A DNA stretch of 64,000 nt, from assembly GCA_035268885.1 (NCBI GenBank), contig DATFKA010000073.1, positions 1 to 64,000 on the forward strand, written 5' to 3'. The position numbers were made by a program, and so were the translations under genes. The stretch comes from DATFKA01 sp035268885 (GTDB taxonomy: Bacteria > Bacteroidota > Bacteroidia > Chitinophagales > Saprospiraceae). Below, one piece after another: positions 9,610-16,587 of the stretch; positions within the stretch are counted from its first letter, which is position 1, and every line of letters starts with the position of its first letter. The notes below the pieces were generated by a model that worked only from the letters and a program-made list of their open reading frames with translations, had not been told where the DNA came from and did no database searches.

Positions 9610-9617
9610 TCTGTTTT

Positions 9618-10241
9618 ATGAAAGACATCAAGAAAAAACTGGCTTTTTTGGGTACCCCGCTTTTGGAGGAAATAGAAAAAGTAGCCGTGCTTAAGGACAT
9701 TCCCCGAGGTACAAATATCTTAGAAATGGGGCAATATGTAAAAGTATTACCCATCGTAGTGGACGGGCTGGTGAAAGTCTATTCTCACTTTAAAGATCGA
9801 GAACTTCTACTTTATTATATGGTACCCGGTGATAGCTGTGTGATGTCTTTTTCTGCCAGTTTACATAACGAGACCAGTAAAGTGGCCGCCCGCACCGAGG
9901 AAGACAGCAAAATACTTTTATTGCCAGTAGACCGGCTGCCCGGTTGGTTGAGGAGCTACCCTCGTTTCAATGAGTTATTCTATGAGCAGTATAATGCCCG
10001 CTACGTCGATTTGTTAGACACCATCCAGCATGTACTTTTGGATAAAATGGATAAGCGACTATACGATTATTTAAAGGAAAAAACGAAGTTGACGGGGCAG
10101 GAATACCTGCAGATTACGCATGGCCGCATTGCTAACGAACTGGGTACGGTACGAGAGGTGGTAAGCCGGGTTATTAAAAAGTTGGAGGTAGAGGGGCGCG
10201 TTCTCCAGAGTGGGAAAGGTATAAAAATACGAGATTGGTGA
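9618..10241 (+). CDS. Crp/Fnr family transcriptional regulator
   Basis: A 207-aa protein with an N-terminal cyclic-nucleotide-binding-type beta-barrel (about residues 20-115), a long dimerisation helix, and a C-terminal winged HTH (ITHGRIANELGTVREVV and after). There is no Cys cluster for an Fe-S centre, and the cAMP-pocket Arg/Glu pattern is not obvious, so the ligand is unknown. The recognition helix has R179-E180-V-V-S-R184, the same Arg-Glu-x-x-x-Arg spacing as R180/E181/R185 of E. coli CRP, which reads TGTGA half-sites. Matching palindromes lie at 10237-10252, 63146-63161 and 63673-63688. It is probably the activator of sulfur-handling genes. Confidence 0.92.
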   Translation: MKDIKKKLAFLGTPLLEEIEKVAVLKDIPRGTNILEMGQYVKVLPIVVDGLVKVYSHFKDRELLLYYMVPGDSCVMSFSASLHNETSKVAARTEEDSKILLLPVDRLPGWLRSYPRFNELFYEQYNARYVDLLDTIQHVLLDKMDKRLYDYLKEKTKLTGQEYLQITHGRIANELGTVREVVSRVIKKLEVEGRVLQSGKGIKIRDW

Positions 10242-10252
10242 CTATGGTTACT
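10237..10252 (+). promoter_or_regulatory. Putative Crp-type operator, DUF2892 promoter
   Basis: GGTGA-N6-TTACT, a near-palindrome that overlaps the last codons of the Crp/Fnr gene. Its centre (10244.5) is 29.5 nt upstream of the first base of the TATATTTG box, which puts it near -41 relative to the expected start site, a class II activator position. The same layout recurs at two promoters near 63 kb. Confidence 0.55.
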
Positions 10253-10273
10253 GCCTGCCAATTTTTGATCCTA

Positions 10274-10281
10274 TATATTTG
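10274..10281 (+). promoter_or_regulatory. Promoter -7 box TATATTTG
   Basis: Exact match to the Bacteroidota TAnnTTTG element, 30 nt downstream of a Crp-type palindrome and 9 nt before the ATG of a 36-codon ORF. Transcription would start about 4-5 nt after the box, so that ORF would be almost leaderless. Confidence 0.55.
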
Positions 10282-10289
10282 TTAATGTT

Positions 10290-10400
10290 ATGGATAAGCA
10301 AAAACTACTAAAGCTGCTATTGGTCTGCCTGATTTGTGTCGGCAGTATCTATGGTATGGTAGTAATTATCCAGCAATTCATTCATTTTAAAAACATTTGA
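10290..10400 (+). CDS. Small single-pass membrane protein (36 aa)
   Basis: A 36-codon ORF (ATG to TGA) lying between the Crp/Fnr regulator and the DUF2892 gene. It reads as a short basic head (MDKQK) followed by one long hydrophobic segment and a short polar tail, a plausible single-pass membrane peptide. It stops 2 nt before the ATG of the DUF2892 gene, as in a translationally coupled pair. The predicted transcription start leaves hardly any 5' leader, so either it is translated leaderlessly or the region is mostly a leader for the next gene. No family was recognised. Confidence 0.45.
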   Translation: MDKQKLLKLLLVCLICVGSIYGMVVIIQQFIHFKNI

Positions 10401-10402
10401 CT

Positions 10403-10609
10403 ATGAAAAAGAATATGGGATCTACGGACCGGATTGTCCGCACCGTTATAGCTGTTGTTATCGCCGCCTTGTATTTCACGAATACCATTACGGGCACCCT
10501 GGGTATTGTACTGTTGGTACTAGCCGGCGTATTTCTGCTGACCAGTCTGGTGAGCTTTTGCCCGCTTTATGCCCCTTTTGGCCTTAAGACTTGTGCGACG
10601 GAATCGTAG
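10403..10609 (+). CDS. DUF2892 / YgaP-like inner membrane protein
   Basis: A 68-aa protein with two hydrophobic helices. The N-terminus KNMGSTDRIVRTV and the ending SFCPLYAPFGLKTC match the DUF2892 family, known as the membrane part of the YgaP rhodanese and as a common partner of sulfur-transfer genes. The ATG at 10403 is chosen because an in-frame TTG six nt upstream would overlap the preceding ORF. Expression is probably driven from the TATATTTG promoter and Crp-type site just upstream. A rhodanese and an MBL-fold gene with the same promoter layout lie at 63 kb. Confidence 0.85.
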   Translation: MKKNMGSTDRIVRTVIAVVIAALYFTNTITGTLGIVLLVLAGVFLLTSLVSFCPLYAPFGLKTCATES

Positions 10610-10627
10610 CTTGATTCCTTTAAAGAG

Positions 10628-10653
10628 CAGTGGGTCGAAGCTTCGACCCACTG
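10628..10653. repeat. Perfect 26-bp palindrome
   Basis: The arms CAGTGGGTCGAAG and CTTCGACCCACTG are perfect inverse complements without a spacer, 19 nt after the DUF2892 stop. It could act as a hairpin terminator, although no T-run follows directly. Confidence 0.6.
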
Positions 10654-10681
10654 TTATGGAGGCGCTATCCCAAAGCCGCTC

Positions 10682-10703
10682 GTCCGAAGCTCCTGCTTCG
10701 GAC
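10682..10703. repeat. Hairpin GTCCGAAGC-TCCT-GCTTCGGAC
   Basis: Perfect 9-bp stem with a 4-nt loop in the DNA between DUF2892 and the convergent DUF1080 gene. A 17-bp stretch of it (AAGCTCCTGCTTCGGAC) recurs exactly at 15450-15466, downstream of another gene of this block. The rest of 10704-10868 is AT-rich and shows no clear feature. Confidence 0.6.
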
Positions 10704-10868
10704 CAACCCCTCCTATGAATCAGCAATTCTCATTTTAAACGATCTCAACTAAGATTTCCTTGAAAAAAGGCCTGTTTCTCCTGAATTAAACCTAGGAAGT
10801 TTTCAAAACTTACCAGGTTTTTACCTTTCCTTAGCCAAAATGAGAATTACTGCCTATGAATAGCCTCC

Positions 10869-11513
10869 CTACAAAGGCTTCAATACCAAATTCCGCCAGC
10901 GCACTTTGATGCCGCCGCCGTCGTGGATCTGCAGGGCCACCTGCCCTTCGGCGTCACCAATTTTCTCATCGATCAATTGGATCATCTGTTGGCCGTTGAG
11001 ATAGGTCGTCACGGTATCTTCGTTGACGCGGACGCGGTATTTATTCCATTTGCCCATTTTTAGGACACCATCTAGTTCTTCGTCGGGTTGGATGAGCCAG
11101 CCGCGGCCGTAGGATTCGTAGATACCACCTGTGTTTGATCCCGGGGGAGCCACTTCGGCCTGCCAGCCGGCGATTTTGGTACCTTCAATGGAGGAGCGGA
11201 AAAAGACCCCGCTGTTTCCTTCGGCCTCCTGCTTAAACTCCAGGCTCAGGTCCATATTTTTAAAAGTGTCGACGGTGGCCAGGTAGCCGTAGGCGGCGTC
11301 GGGCCCGCTTTCGCAGATGAGATCGCCGTCTTCGACGTACCATTCTTCAGTGCCGTGGATGCGCCAGCCGTCGAGGTTCTTACCATTAAAAAGCACGATG
11401 GGATCTTGCCCACCGTTTTTCATTTGGGTATTCGTTGTTTTTTGGCTACAGCCGAAAACAAAAAGGGTACTTAGGGCTAGAATACTGCCCAGGAAATAAA
11501 TGCCATACTTCAT
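10869..11513 (-). CDS. DUF1080 (3-keto-disaccharide hydrolase-type) lipoprotein, paralogue 1
   Basis: A 214-aa lipoprotein (lipobox VFGC) made of one DUF1080 concanavalin-like beta-sandwich. It has the family marks VLFNGKNLDGW, GNSGVFFR, WQAEVAPPG, a lysine-rich GKWNKYRVRV strand, TYLNGQQ, and the ending WRNLVLKPL. Members of this family act on glycosides oxidised at C3, cleaving or hydrating the 3-keto sugar. The start codon overlaps the stop of the upstream paralogue by one base (TAATG), so the two are translationally coupled. It closes a minus-strand run of three DUF1080 genes. Confidence 0.88.
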   Translation of the reverse strand: MKYGIYFLGSILALSTLFVFGCSQKTTNTQMKNGGQDPIVLFNGKNLDGWRIHGTEEWYVEDGDLICESGPDAAYGYLATVDTFKNMDLSLEFKQEAEGNSGVFFRSSIEGTKIAGWQAEVAPPGSNTGGIYESYGRGWLIQPDEELDGVLKMGKWNKYRVRVNEDTVTTYLNGQQMIQLIDEKIGDAEGQVALQIHDGGGIKVRWRNLVLKPL

Positions 11514-12268
11514 TATAATGTTCGAATTTTAATGTTTCTAAACCAGATTTGATTACCGTGATCCTGGAGTGCAATGTGCCCGCTTTTGGCCTGGCCGTAC
11601 ATTGGATAGTCTTTCCACTTGCCCTGCTTAGTCAACTCCAGCCACTCGTCGGTCCACAGTTCGTATTCCAGGAGCTTTTCGCCGTTGAGCCAATGCTCCA
11701 CCTGGCCATTGTTGACCTTGATTTTTGAGGTGTTGTATGTGCCTACCGGATTGGGCTTAGCCGTTGGCGCGGGATGCATAGCGTAGTTGGCACCCGTCAT
11801 TTGCCAGTCGGCCAGATCAGCGGGGAAGCCTTCGTCGTCGATCAATTGGTATTCAGGGCCGGACTGGGACACGCCATTTAGGTTTTCGGCTTCGACGACG
11901 TTGAAGAAGATGCCACTATTGCCGGCTTCGGAGATTTTCCAGTCGACGCTTAGCTCGAAGTTTTCGTAGGTATCCTTGGTGATGATATCGGCGCTGAGGC
12001 CTTCTTTGCCCAGTGCCTGCATTTGTCCGTCGACGATGGCCCAGCCCGCCAGGCTGTCGCGCTTGTAGAGGCGCCATTGGTCCATGGACTGACCGTCGAA
12101 AAGTAAGGTCCAGCCTGCGGCCTTTTCGGCTTCGCTTAGGGTATTGTGTTGGATGTCGGCTGCTTCGACGCTGGCCGTATCTACACTATCTGCCGGCTCA
12201 GCGATATTGCCACAACTACTGAAGAGTCCGGCCAGGATTAACAGCCCCAGAAGAAATTGATTTTTCAT
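11513..12268 (-). CDS. DUF1080 lipoprotein, paralogue 2
   Basis: A 251-aa lipoprotein (lipobox FSSC). The ATG at 12268 is preferred over an in-frame start 22 codons upstream because it opens a clean signal sequence. The DUF1080 domain is complete: WTLLFDGQSMDQW, GNSGIFFNV, GPEYQLIDDEG, EHWLNGEKLLEYEL, IALQDHGNQIWFRNIKI. The long form, with an insert before HWLNG, is shared with the gene at 14537, so those two are closer relatives than the short paralogue next door. Its stop codon shares a base with the next gene's start. Predicted to act in the periplasm on 3-keto-glycosides. Confidence 0.88.
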   Translation of the reverse strand: MKNQFLLGLLILAGLFSSCGNIAEPADSVDTASVEAADIQHNTLSEAEKAAGWTLLFDGQSMDQWRLYKRDSLAGWAIVDGQMQALGKEGLSADIITKDTYENFELSVDWKISEAGNSGIFFNVVEAENLNGVSQSGPEYQLIDDEGFPADLADWQMTGANYAMHPAPTAKPNPVGTYNTSKIKVNNGQVEHWLNGEKLLEYELWTDEWLELTKQGKWKDYPMYGQAKSGHIALQDHGNQIWFRNIKIRTL

Positions 12269-12361
12269 GATGCCATAAGTTTGTATTAAAAAAATATAGG
12301 TGCAGAAAATTGATTCGATGGCGTTCAGCTTCAAAAACTATGGGCTTATCCATCTCTTTAA

Positions 12362-12379
12362 CCCCCTTGTCTAAGGGGG
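12362..12379 (-). terminator. Possible terminator after DUF1080 paralogue 3
   Basis: A CCCCCTT-GTCT-AAGGGGG stem-loop, 12 nt beyond the stop of the 12391-13083 gene in its own direction of transcription. The following sequence is only weakly T-rich on the minus strand. Confidence 0.4.
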
Positions 12380-12390
12380 ACAGGTTTATT

Positions 12391-13083
12391 TTAGTCCAAC
12401 ACCTTCAATCGAATATCTTTATAGTGCACCTCGCAACCCGGATCGTGGGCTTGCAGCGCAACGGTGCCTGCATCAATTCGCCGGCCTTCGGGCGCCCAGT
12501 CTTCCGGTTGCGTCCATTGGGTCTGGATGATACCATCGACCCGAATAGTGACGGTATTATCCAATACGGTGATGTGATAATCGAACCACTTCCCATCTTC
12601 GGAAGGCGCTTTTTTCTTGTAGGCGAAAACCTCTTCGTTATCACTGACTTGTACTACGAAGGGCTCAACCTGCGACCCCGGGCTGTAGATGTTAACGATC
12701 CCGTAGAGGCTGCCCGTTTTCCGTGGATCGCTGTGGGAGGAGTTGACCTGGGCTTCGAAGCCTTTTTCCGGCCAGCCAGACTTCTGGTACTGGGTGTGGA
12801 AATAGACGCCGGAGTTAGATTCTTTCAGGGTTTTGACCTTGAGTCGCAGTTCAAAGTTTTTGAAGCTGAGCTCTTCATCGGATCCGGTGAAGTAGAGGTG
12901 GGCGCGGCCCCCTCTTAGGACCAGGTTGCCGTCTTCTACGAAGAACGAATTGGCATTTTCCGTACTGGCGGTCCAGCCCTCTAGATTTTCCCCGTTGAAT
13001 AAGGGCATCCATTGGGCATCGCTTTGGGCGAAAGCCGAAGTGCTTAAAAAAGTAAAGATGATCATGTAAAATAAAGTACGCAT
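12391..13083 (-). CDS. DUF1080 secreted protein, paralogue 3
   Basis: A 230-aa protein with a Sec signal peptide cut near AFAQS rather than a lipobox, so it is probably free in the periplasm or exported further. The DUF1080 sandwich shows WMPLFNGENLEGW, SNSGVYFHTQY, GFEAQVNSSH, KTGSLYGI, GKWFDYHITV and HYKDIRLKVLD. In place of the QIHDGGG or LQDHG ending seen in the other copies it has LQAHDPGCEVHY. It is separated from the MFS gene upstream by a strong terminator, so it probably has its own promoter. Probable role: cleavage or hydration of 3-keto-glycosides. Confidence 0.87.
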   Translation of the reverse strand: MRTLFYMIIFTFLSTSAFAQSDAQWMPLFNGENLEGWTASTENANSFFVEDGNLVLRGGRAHLYFTGSDEELSFKNFELRLKVKTLKESNSGVYFHTQYQKSGWPEKGFEAQVNSSHSDPRKTGSLYGIVNIYSPGSQVEPFVVQVSDNEEVFAYKKKAPSEDGKWFDYHITVLDNTVTIRVDGIIQTQWTQPEDWAPEGRRIDAGTVALQAHDPGCEVHYKDIRLKVLD

Positions 13084-13146
13084 GCGGCTAATGTTTTTAT
13101 TAAAGGTAAACCAATGATAAGCATTTTTACGCTATTATCTATATAA

Positions 13147-13181
13147 AAAGGGCTGCCTTAGCAAAGCCAGGGCAGCCCTTT
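13147..13181 (-). terminator. Rho-independent terminator of the MFS gene
   Basis: Perfect 11-bp arms AAAGGGCTGCC and GGCAGCCCTTT with a 13-nt loop, 20 nt past the MFS stop. On the minus strand the stem is followed by a T-rich run. Confidence 0.8.
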
Positions 13182-13200
13182 GTGGTAAAAAAGCAAGGAT

Positions 13201-14445
13201 CTAAATTTCTGCTAATTTACCTTCTGCAGCCAGGGTAGAGGCTGTTTTGCGCCCTTTTACCCAGAAATAGAGGATCGTGAACAGTATAATCAGGATACCC
13301 GGAAAAAAGAGCATATTCGTAATGGTACCCGTACCGGTGAATAATTCTAAGGCTTCTCCCGTCAGGCCCTGTGCTTCTCCTTTTGCTTCGTAGCCATCGA
13401 TCCAGCTCCCGATGATGGGTTGCATAAAGAAAGAAGAAAGCATACCAATTGCACCAATCAGTGACATACCCAGTGCACCACTCTTAGGAATATAATCGGC
13501 TACGAAGCCAATCATATTTGGCCAGAAATAGGCCACCCCAAGGGCAAATAAAACAGCTACGCCGTAGACGGCGGGCCCCGTTACCTGGGTGAAGAGAAAG
13601 AGTCCCAGGGTAGCCAGGACCGCCGAGCCAAGGAGTACCCCCGTGGTGTCAAAGCGGTGTACCACTTCTCCACCGAAGTAACGTGCTACGGCCATGGTTC
13701 CGGTAATCAGTGCCAGGACCAACATCGGCGTCGCCCCACTGGATTTTAAGATTAGTTCTACCCACTGGGTCGGTCCAAATTCGGATTGTGCCGTAAACCA
13801 CATACAGACCAACATAAAGATAAACAGTGGCGTAGCCACGGCTTTTAGGTTGCCCAGTAATTTTCCGGCTTCCCGTACCTGGGGTTTAGGCCAACTCTGC
13901 CCCCAGAATAGGTAAGCATAGATCAAAGTTGGAATCATAATGACCCAAATTTGGGCCTGCCAGCCCAGTCCTAAATTTGTCATAAATAGTGAAACCAAAC
14001 TACCAATGACAATACCGCCGGGGAACCACATGTGGAAGCGGTTCAGCATGCTATTCATACGTTTCCCTTCGTAGGCGTCGGCAATCATCGGATTACAGGC
14101 GGCTTCCGTACAGCCGTTACCCAGGCCAATCAAAAAGGTAGAAATTAGTAAAATACTGTAGCTCCCTGCATAAATGGTGAGTAGGATACCTACTGCATGC
14201 GCAAAAAAAGCAAATTGCATAATAATCTTTCCACCCACCTGATGGTAGATGAGTCCACCAATCACCATTGAAATAGGAAAGCCAAAGAACCACATGGAGT
14301 TGATTACTCCGAGTTGTGTGGCGCTTAGTGCTAATTCTTCTCCCAATTCCGGGAGGATCCCCGCCCGGATACTAAAGGACAGGGCCGTAGTGATCAATGC
14401 GAAACAACTCGCATAAAACAACCGATTCTGATTAATATTTTCCAT
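13201..14445 (-). CDS. MFS transporter (sugar-type)
   Basis: A 414-aa integral membrane protein with twelve probable transmembrane helices and a cytoplasmic N-terminus (MENINQNRLFYASCFA). The helix 2-3 loop carries a weak MFS signature (GGLIYHQVGGKI). The helix 4-5 region has GLGNGCTEAACNPMIADAY, reminiscent of the FucP/GlcP group of sugar symporters. It lies between two DUF1080 genes on the same strand, 91 nt from the next one. It is therefore likely to import the mono- or disaccharide product of this pathway, but the substrate cannot be read from the sequence. Confidence 0.88.
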   Translation of the reverse strand: MENINQNRLFYASCFALITTALSFSIRAGILPELGEELALSATQLGVINSMWFFGFPISMVIGGLIYHQVGGKIIMQFAFFAHAVGILLTIYAGSYSILLISTFLIGLGNGCTEAACNPMIADAYEGKRMNSMLNRFHMWFPGGIVIGSLVSLFMTNLGLGWQAQIWVIMIPTLIYAYLFWGQSWPKPQVREAGKLLGNLKAVATPLFIFMLVCMWFTAQSEFGPTQWVELILKSSGATPMLVLALITGTMAVARYFGGEVVHRFDTTGVLLGSAVLATLGLFLFTQVTGPAVYGVAVLFALGVAYFWPNMIGFVADYIPKSGALGMSLIGAIGMLSSFFMQPIIGSWIDGYEAKGEAQGLTGEALELFTGTGTITNMLFFPGILIILFTILYFWVKGRKTASTLAAEGKLAEI

Positions 14446-14484
14446 ACGTTTATTTAGTTGTGAATGTTAAGGATTTCGGTACAT

Positions 14485-14497
14485 CCGCCGAGGGCGG
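14485..14497. repeat. Small hairpin CCGCC-GAG-GGCGG
   Basis: A perfect 5-bp GC-rich stem with a three-base loop, between the MFS start codon and the stop of DUF1080 paralogue 4. It belongs to a set of three-base-loop palindromes scattered in this window (compare 50025-50039 and 63245-63259). Confidence 0.4.
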
Positions 14498-14536
14498 TTA
14501 ACGGTTTATCTTGTGTTTCGAATAGTTGGTTGTGCA

Positions 14537-15349
14537 TTACATAGGATTCAGTTTTTTGACCATGATGTTGCGGAACCAAACGGGGTCACCGTGGTCTTGC
14601 AAAGCGATTTTTCCTTTTTTGACGGTGCCGAACAGGGGCATGTCCTTAAATTTAGAATTGGCGATCATCTCTTTCCACTCGGGTGTCCACATCTCGGTCT
14701 CAACGATTTTGACCCCATTTTGCCATTGCTCCAGATGACCGTCATTGACGATCAGACGGATGCTGTTCCACTCACCGGCTGGTTTGACCGTTACTTCTGA
14801 TGACTCAATCAGGTCGTAGAGGTCGCCTGCTTTGTGGGTGGTGATTTTGGCATCGGGGTGACAGGTGTTGTCGAGGATCTGCATCTCCGGTCCGGTATGC
14901 CAGGGGTAAGGGATATCAGACGATTCCCTGACGTTGAAGATGATTCCGCTGTTGCCGCATTCACCGATCTTCCAATCCAGGCGTAGCTCGTAGTTTTCAA
15001 ATGCTTCTTCGTAGACAATGTCGCCACCATCGGCCGCTTGCCAATCGCCTTCTTCTTTGTTTTCGGCATTTAAATGGATAGCCTGCTGGTCGATCACCCA
15101 GTTTTTACCAATAGATTCTTTATTGTAATTCGACCAGCCGTCGAGGTCCTCCCCATCGAAGAGTAATATCCAACCCTCAGCTTTTTCTGCTGCCGTCAGC
15201 TGGTTGTGCTCCGTATTAGTTTCCTGTTCTGAAACTTGCTTTTCTGCCGAGTCGGCCTCTGCATTGGCTTTTTCGCCTTCGGTACAGCCCTGTAAACATA
15301 AAGCTGCTGAAATTAAAACCAAGCTAAGTGTTTTAGTTACTCGTTTCAT
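14537..15349 (-). CDS. DUF1080 lipoprotein, paralogue 4
   Basis: A 270-aa lipoprotein (lipobox LQGC) with an acidic, Glu/Asn-rich spacer of about 30 residues before the domain. DUF1080 motifs: GWILLFDGEDLDGW, GNSGIIFNV, GPEMQILDN, AGEWNSIRLIV, LEQWQNGVKIVETEMW, KIALQDHGDPVWFRNIMV. It is the long-form type, like 11513-12268. It is followed by the MFS transporter in the same direction and preceded by the double NTF2-like gene, so substrate processing and import genes are interleaved. Predicted to act on 3-keto-glycosides in the periplasm. Confidence 0.88.
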   Translation of the reverse strand: MKRVTKTLSLVLISAALCLQGCTEGEKANAEADSAEKQVSEQETNTEHNQLTAAEKAEGWILLFDGEDLDGWSNYNKESIGKNWVIDQQAIHLNAENKEEGDWQAADGGDIVYEEAFENYELRLDWKIGECGNSGIIFNVRESSDIPYPWHTGPEMQILDNTCHPDAKITTHKAGDLYDLIESSEVTVKPAGEWNSIRLIVNDGHLEQWQNGVKIVETEMWTPEWKEMIANSKFKDMPLFGTVKKGKIALQDHGDPVWFRNIMVKKLNPM

Positions 15350-15449
15350 ACCTTTGATTCAATTAGTTTGCCCGGGAACAAAGAAACAAAATTGAAAATT
15401 ATTTTAAAAGAATACACCAAAACAAAATTTTATTTTAATTACTTAACTA

Positions 15450-15466
15450 AAGCTCCTGCTTCGGAC
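15450..15466. repeat. Second copy of 17-bp AAGCTCCTGCTTCGGAC
   Basis: Exact repeat of 10687-10703, here without the left end of the hairpin and placed 5 nt beyond the stop of the NTF2-like gene. It looks like a remnant of a small palindromic insert. Confidence 0.5.
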
Positions 15467-15470
15467 AGTA

Positions 15471-16352
15471 TCATTCCTTAACCAACTCCTGAAAAGCCTT
15501 GATCTTATCATTAGGCACGGCCAGCGATAGCTGATAGTGGGTGATCTTCCAACCTGTCGGCGTCTTCTGTAGTACACCAGTGGCCATACAGGTGCCCATC
15601 CAGGTATCCAGTTTTTCGTCCCACCAGGCCTGGCGGCGATCATCGGCTACGGTAATATGCCGATAAACCGTCTTGAAGTCCCAGGCGGTTTCTTTCTGGA
15701 AAGCCGATTCTGCGTAGGTCATGAATTCGTCTTTAGTCCAGCGTTCGGAAGCGTCGGTGCCGATAAAAATGCTACCCGGCGCCATGAGGCCAAAGTAAAT
15801 ATCTTCGTCGGCATCGGTAGCGGCCTGGTGCCAGCTGCTGATTAAGCCTTCGAGTTTTCTTTGTACACCATCGGGCTTCATTTGGCATTCTTCCTGTTGG
15901 CGCGTATCCATGATATGGATAATTTTCCAGCCCTCGGTACTTTTATACAATTGAAAAGCATTGACCCCACAGTGGCTGAAGTCTTCGCCCCGGAAGAAGG
16001 TATAAGGGGTCCATACGCTAGCCATACTCTGGTCGATCTGCACATCGTAGCTCCAGATGCGTTCGTCCCATACTTTTTCGTGGGGGGTACCGATGGCCTT
16101 TAGAAAGTTGGCAAGCGAACCCTCGCGTAATTGAGGGTTTCCTTCCTGGTCGTAAAAGGTCGTATACATAGTGGCGTTCCGGTCAAATACGCTACTGACC
16201 ATGCTGCTGTCACCAGCGCGCATACCATCGAAGAGTTGCTGAATGGTCTGCACGACTTCGGTCCGCTGGGTGGTTTGGGCAGTCGCCAGCCCCGTAGGGA
16301 TGCCTATGACAAAAGGAAGGATAAGTAGGAAGAGTAATAGTGATTTTTTCAT
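15471..16352 (-). CDS. Exported protein with two NTF2/SnoaL-like domains
   Basis: A 293-aa protein starting at the ATG at 16352, eight codons inside a longer reading frame, because that ATG opens the signal peptide (MKKSLLLFLLILPF). Two cone-shaped NTF2-like domains follow. The first (about 27-150) has FDGMRAGDSSMVSSVFD and GWKIIHIMDTR. The second (about 160-285) has ADEDIYFGLMAPGSIFIGTD, DDRRQAWWDEKLD and GWKITHYQLSLAV. Each repeat ends in the same G-W-K-I-hydrophobic-H strand, which indicates duplication. Catalytic residues are not evident. It lies upstream of the DUF1080 and MFS genes on the same strand. A binding or isomerase role in this pathway is possible but unproved. Confidence 0.75.
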   Translation of the reverse strand: MKKSLLLFLLILPFVIGIPTGLATAQTTQRTEVVQTIQQLFDGMRAGDSSMVSSVFDRNATMYTTFYDQEGNPQLREGSLANFLKAIGTPHEKVWDERIWSYDVQIDQSMASVWTPYTFFRGEDFSHCGVNAFQLYKSTEGWKIIHIMDTRQQEECQMKPDGVQRKLEGLISSWHQAATDADEDIYFGLMAPGSIFIGTDASERWTKDEFMTYAESAFQKETAWDFKTVYRHITVADDRRQAWWDEKLDTWMGTCMATGVLQKTPTGWKITHYQLSLAVPNDKIKAFQELVKE

Positions 16353-16398
16353 AGTCGAAAGTGATCTTTTTCTCAAGATAAGTAATTCAGGTAAGAAA

Positions 16399-16450
16399 TG
16401 CTTATCGCCTGAGTAGGACTACGCTCCACTTTTCGTAAGCGGGATAAGCA
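16399..16450. repeat. Imperfect inverted repeat TGCTTATC...GATAAGCA
   Basis: The arms at 16399-16406 and 16443-16450 match exactly, with a 36-nt spacer, in the divergent gap between the NTF2-like gene and the sensor kinase (16353-16587). A shared operator or a leader hairpin are both possible. No good TAnnTTTG box was found in this gap. Confidence 0.35.
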
Positions 16451-16587
16451 AGTTGGAAGGATTCAAAAAAGAAAGACGAATTTTGGCGGAAGCCGCAAGA
16501 AAAAAAACTGCTTTCTTAACAGAAATATAAAAAATGTGCGTTATCTATGTCAGGTAGCCTATCTAAAAGGGGGCTTTTACACTTACT

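Noticed and set aside
9585..9617. Search for a Crp-type site directly before the Crp/Fnr gene to support autoregulation
   Set aside because: A GTGAT-T-ATCAC palindrome lies near 9545-9556 but its spacing (one base rather than four between half-sites) does not match the other sites and no TAnnTTTG box follows.
12310..12918. A 202-codon plus-strand frame opposite DUF1080 paralogue 3
   Set aside because: It is the antisense shadow of a clear DUF1080 gene with signal peptide and family motifs; its own translation has no recognisable domain.
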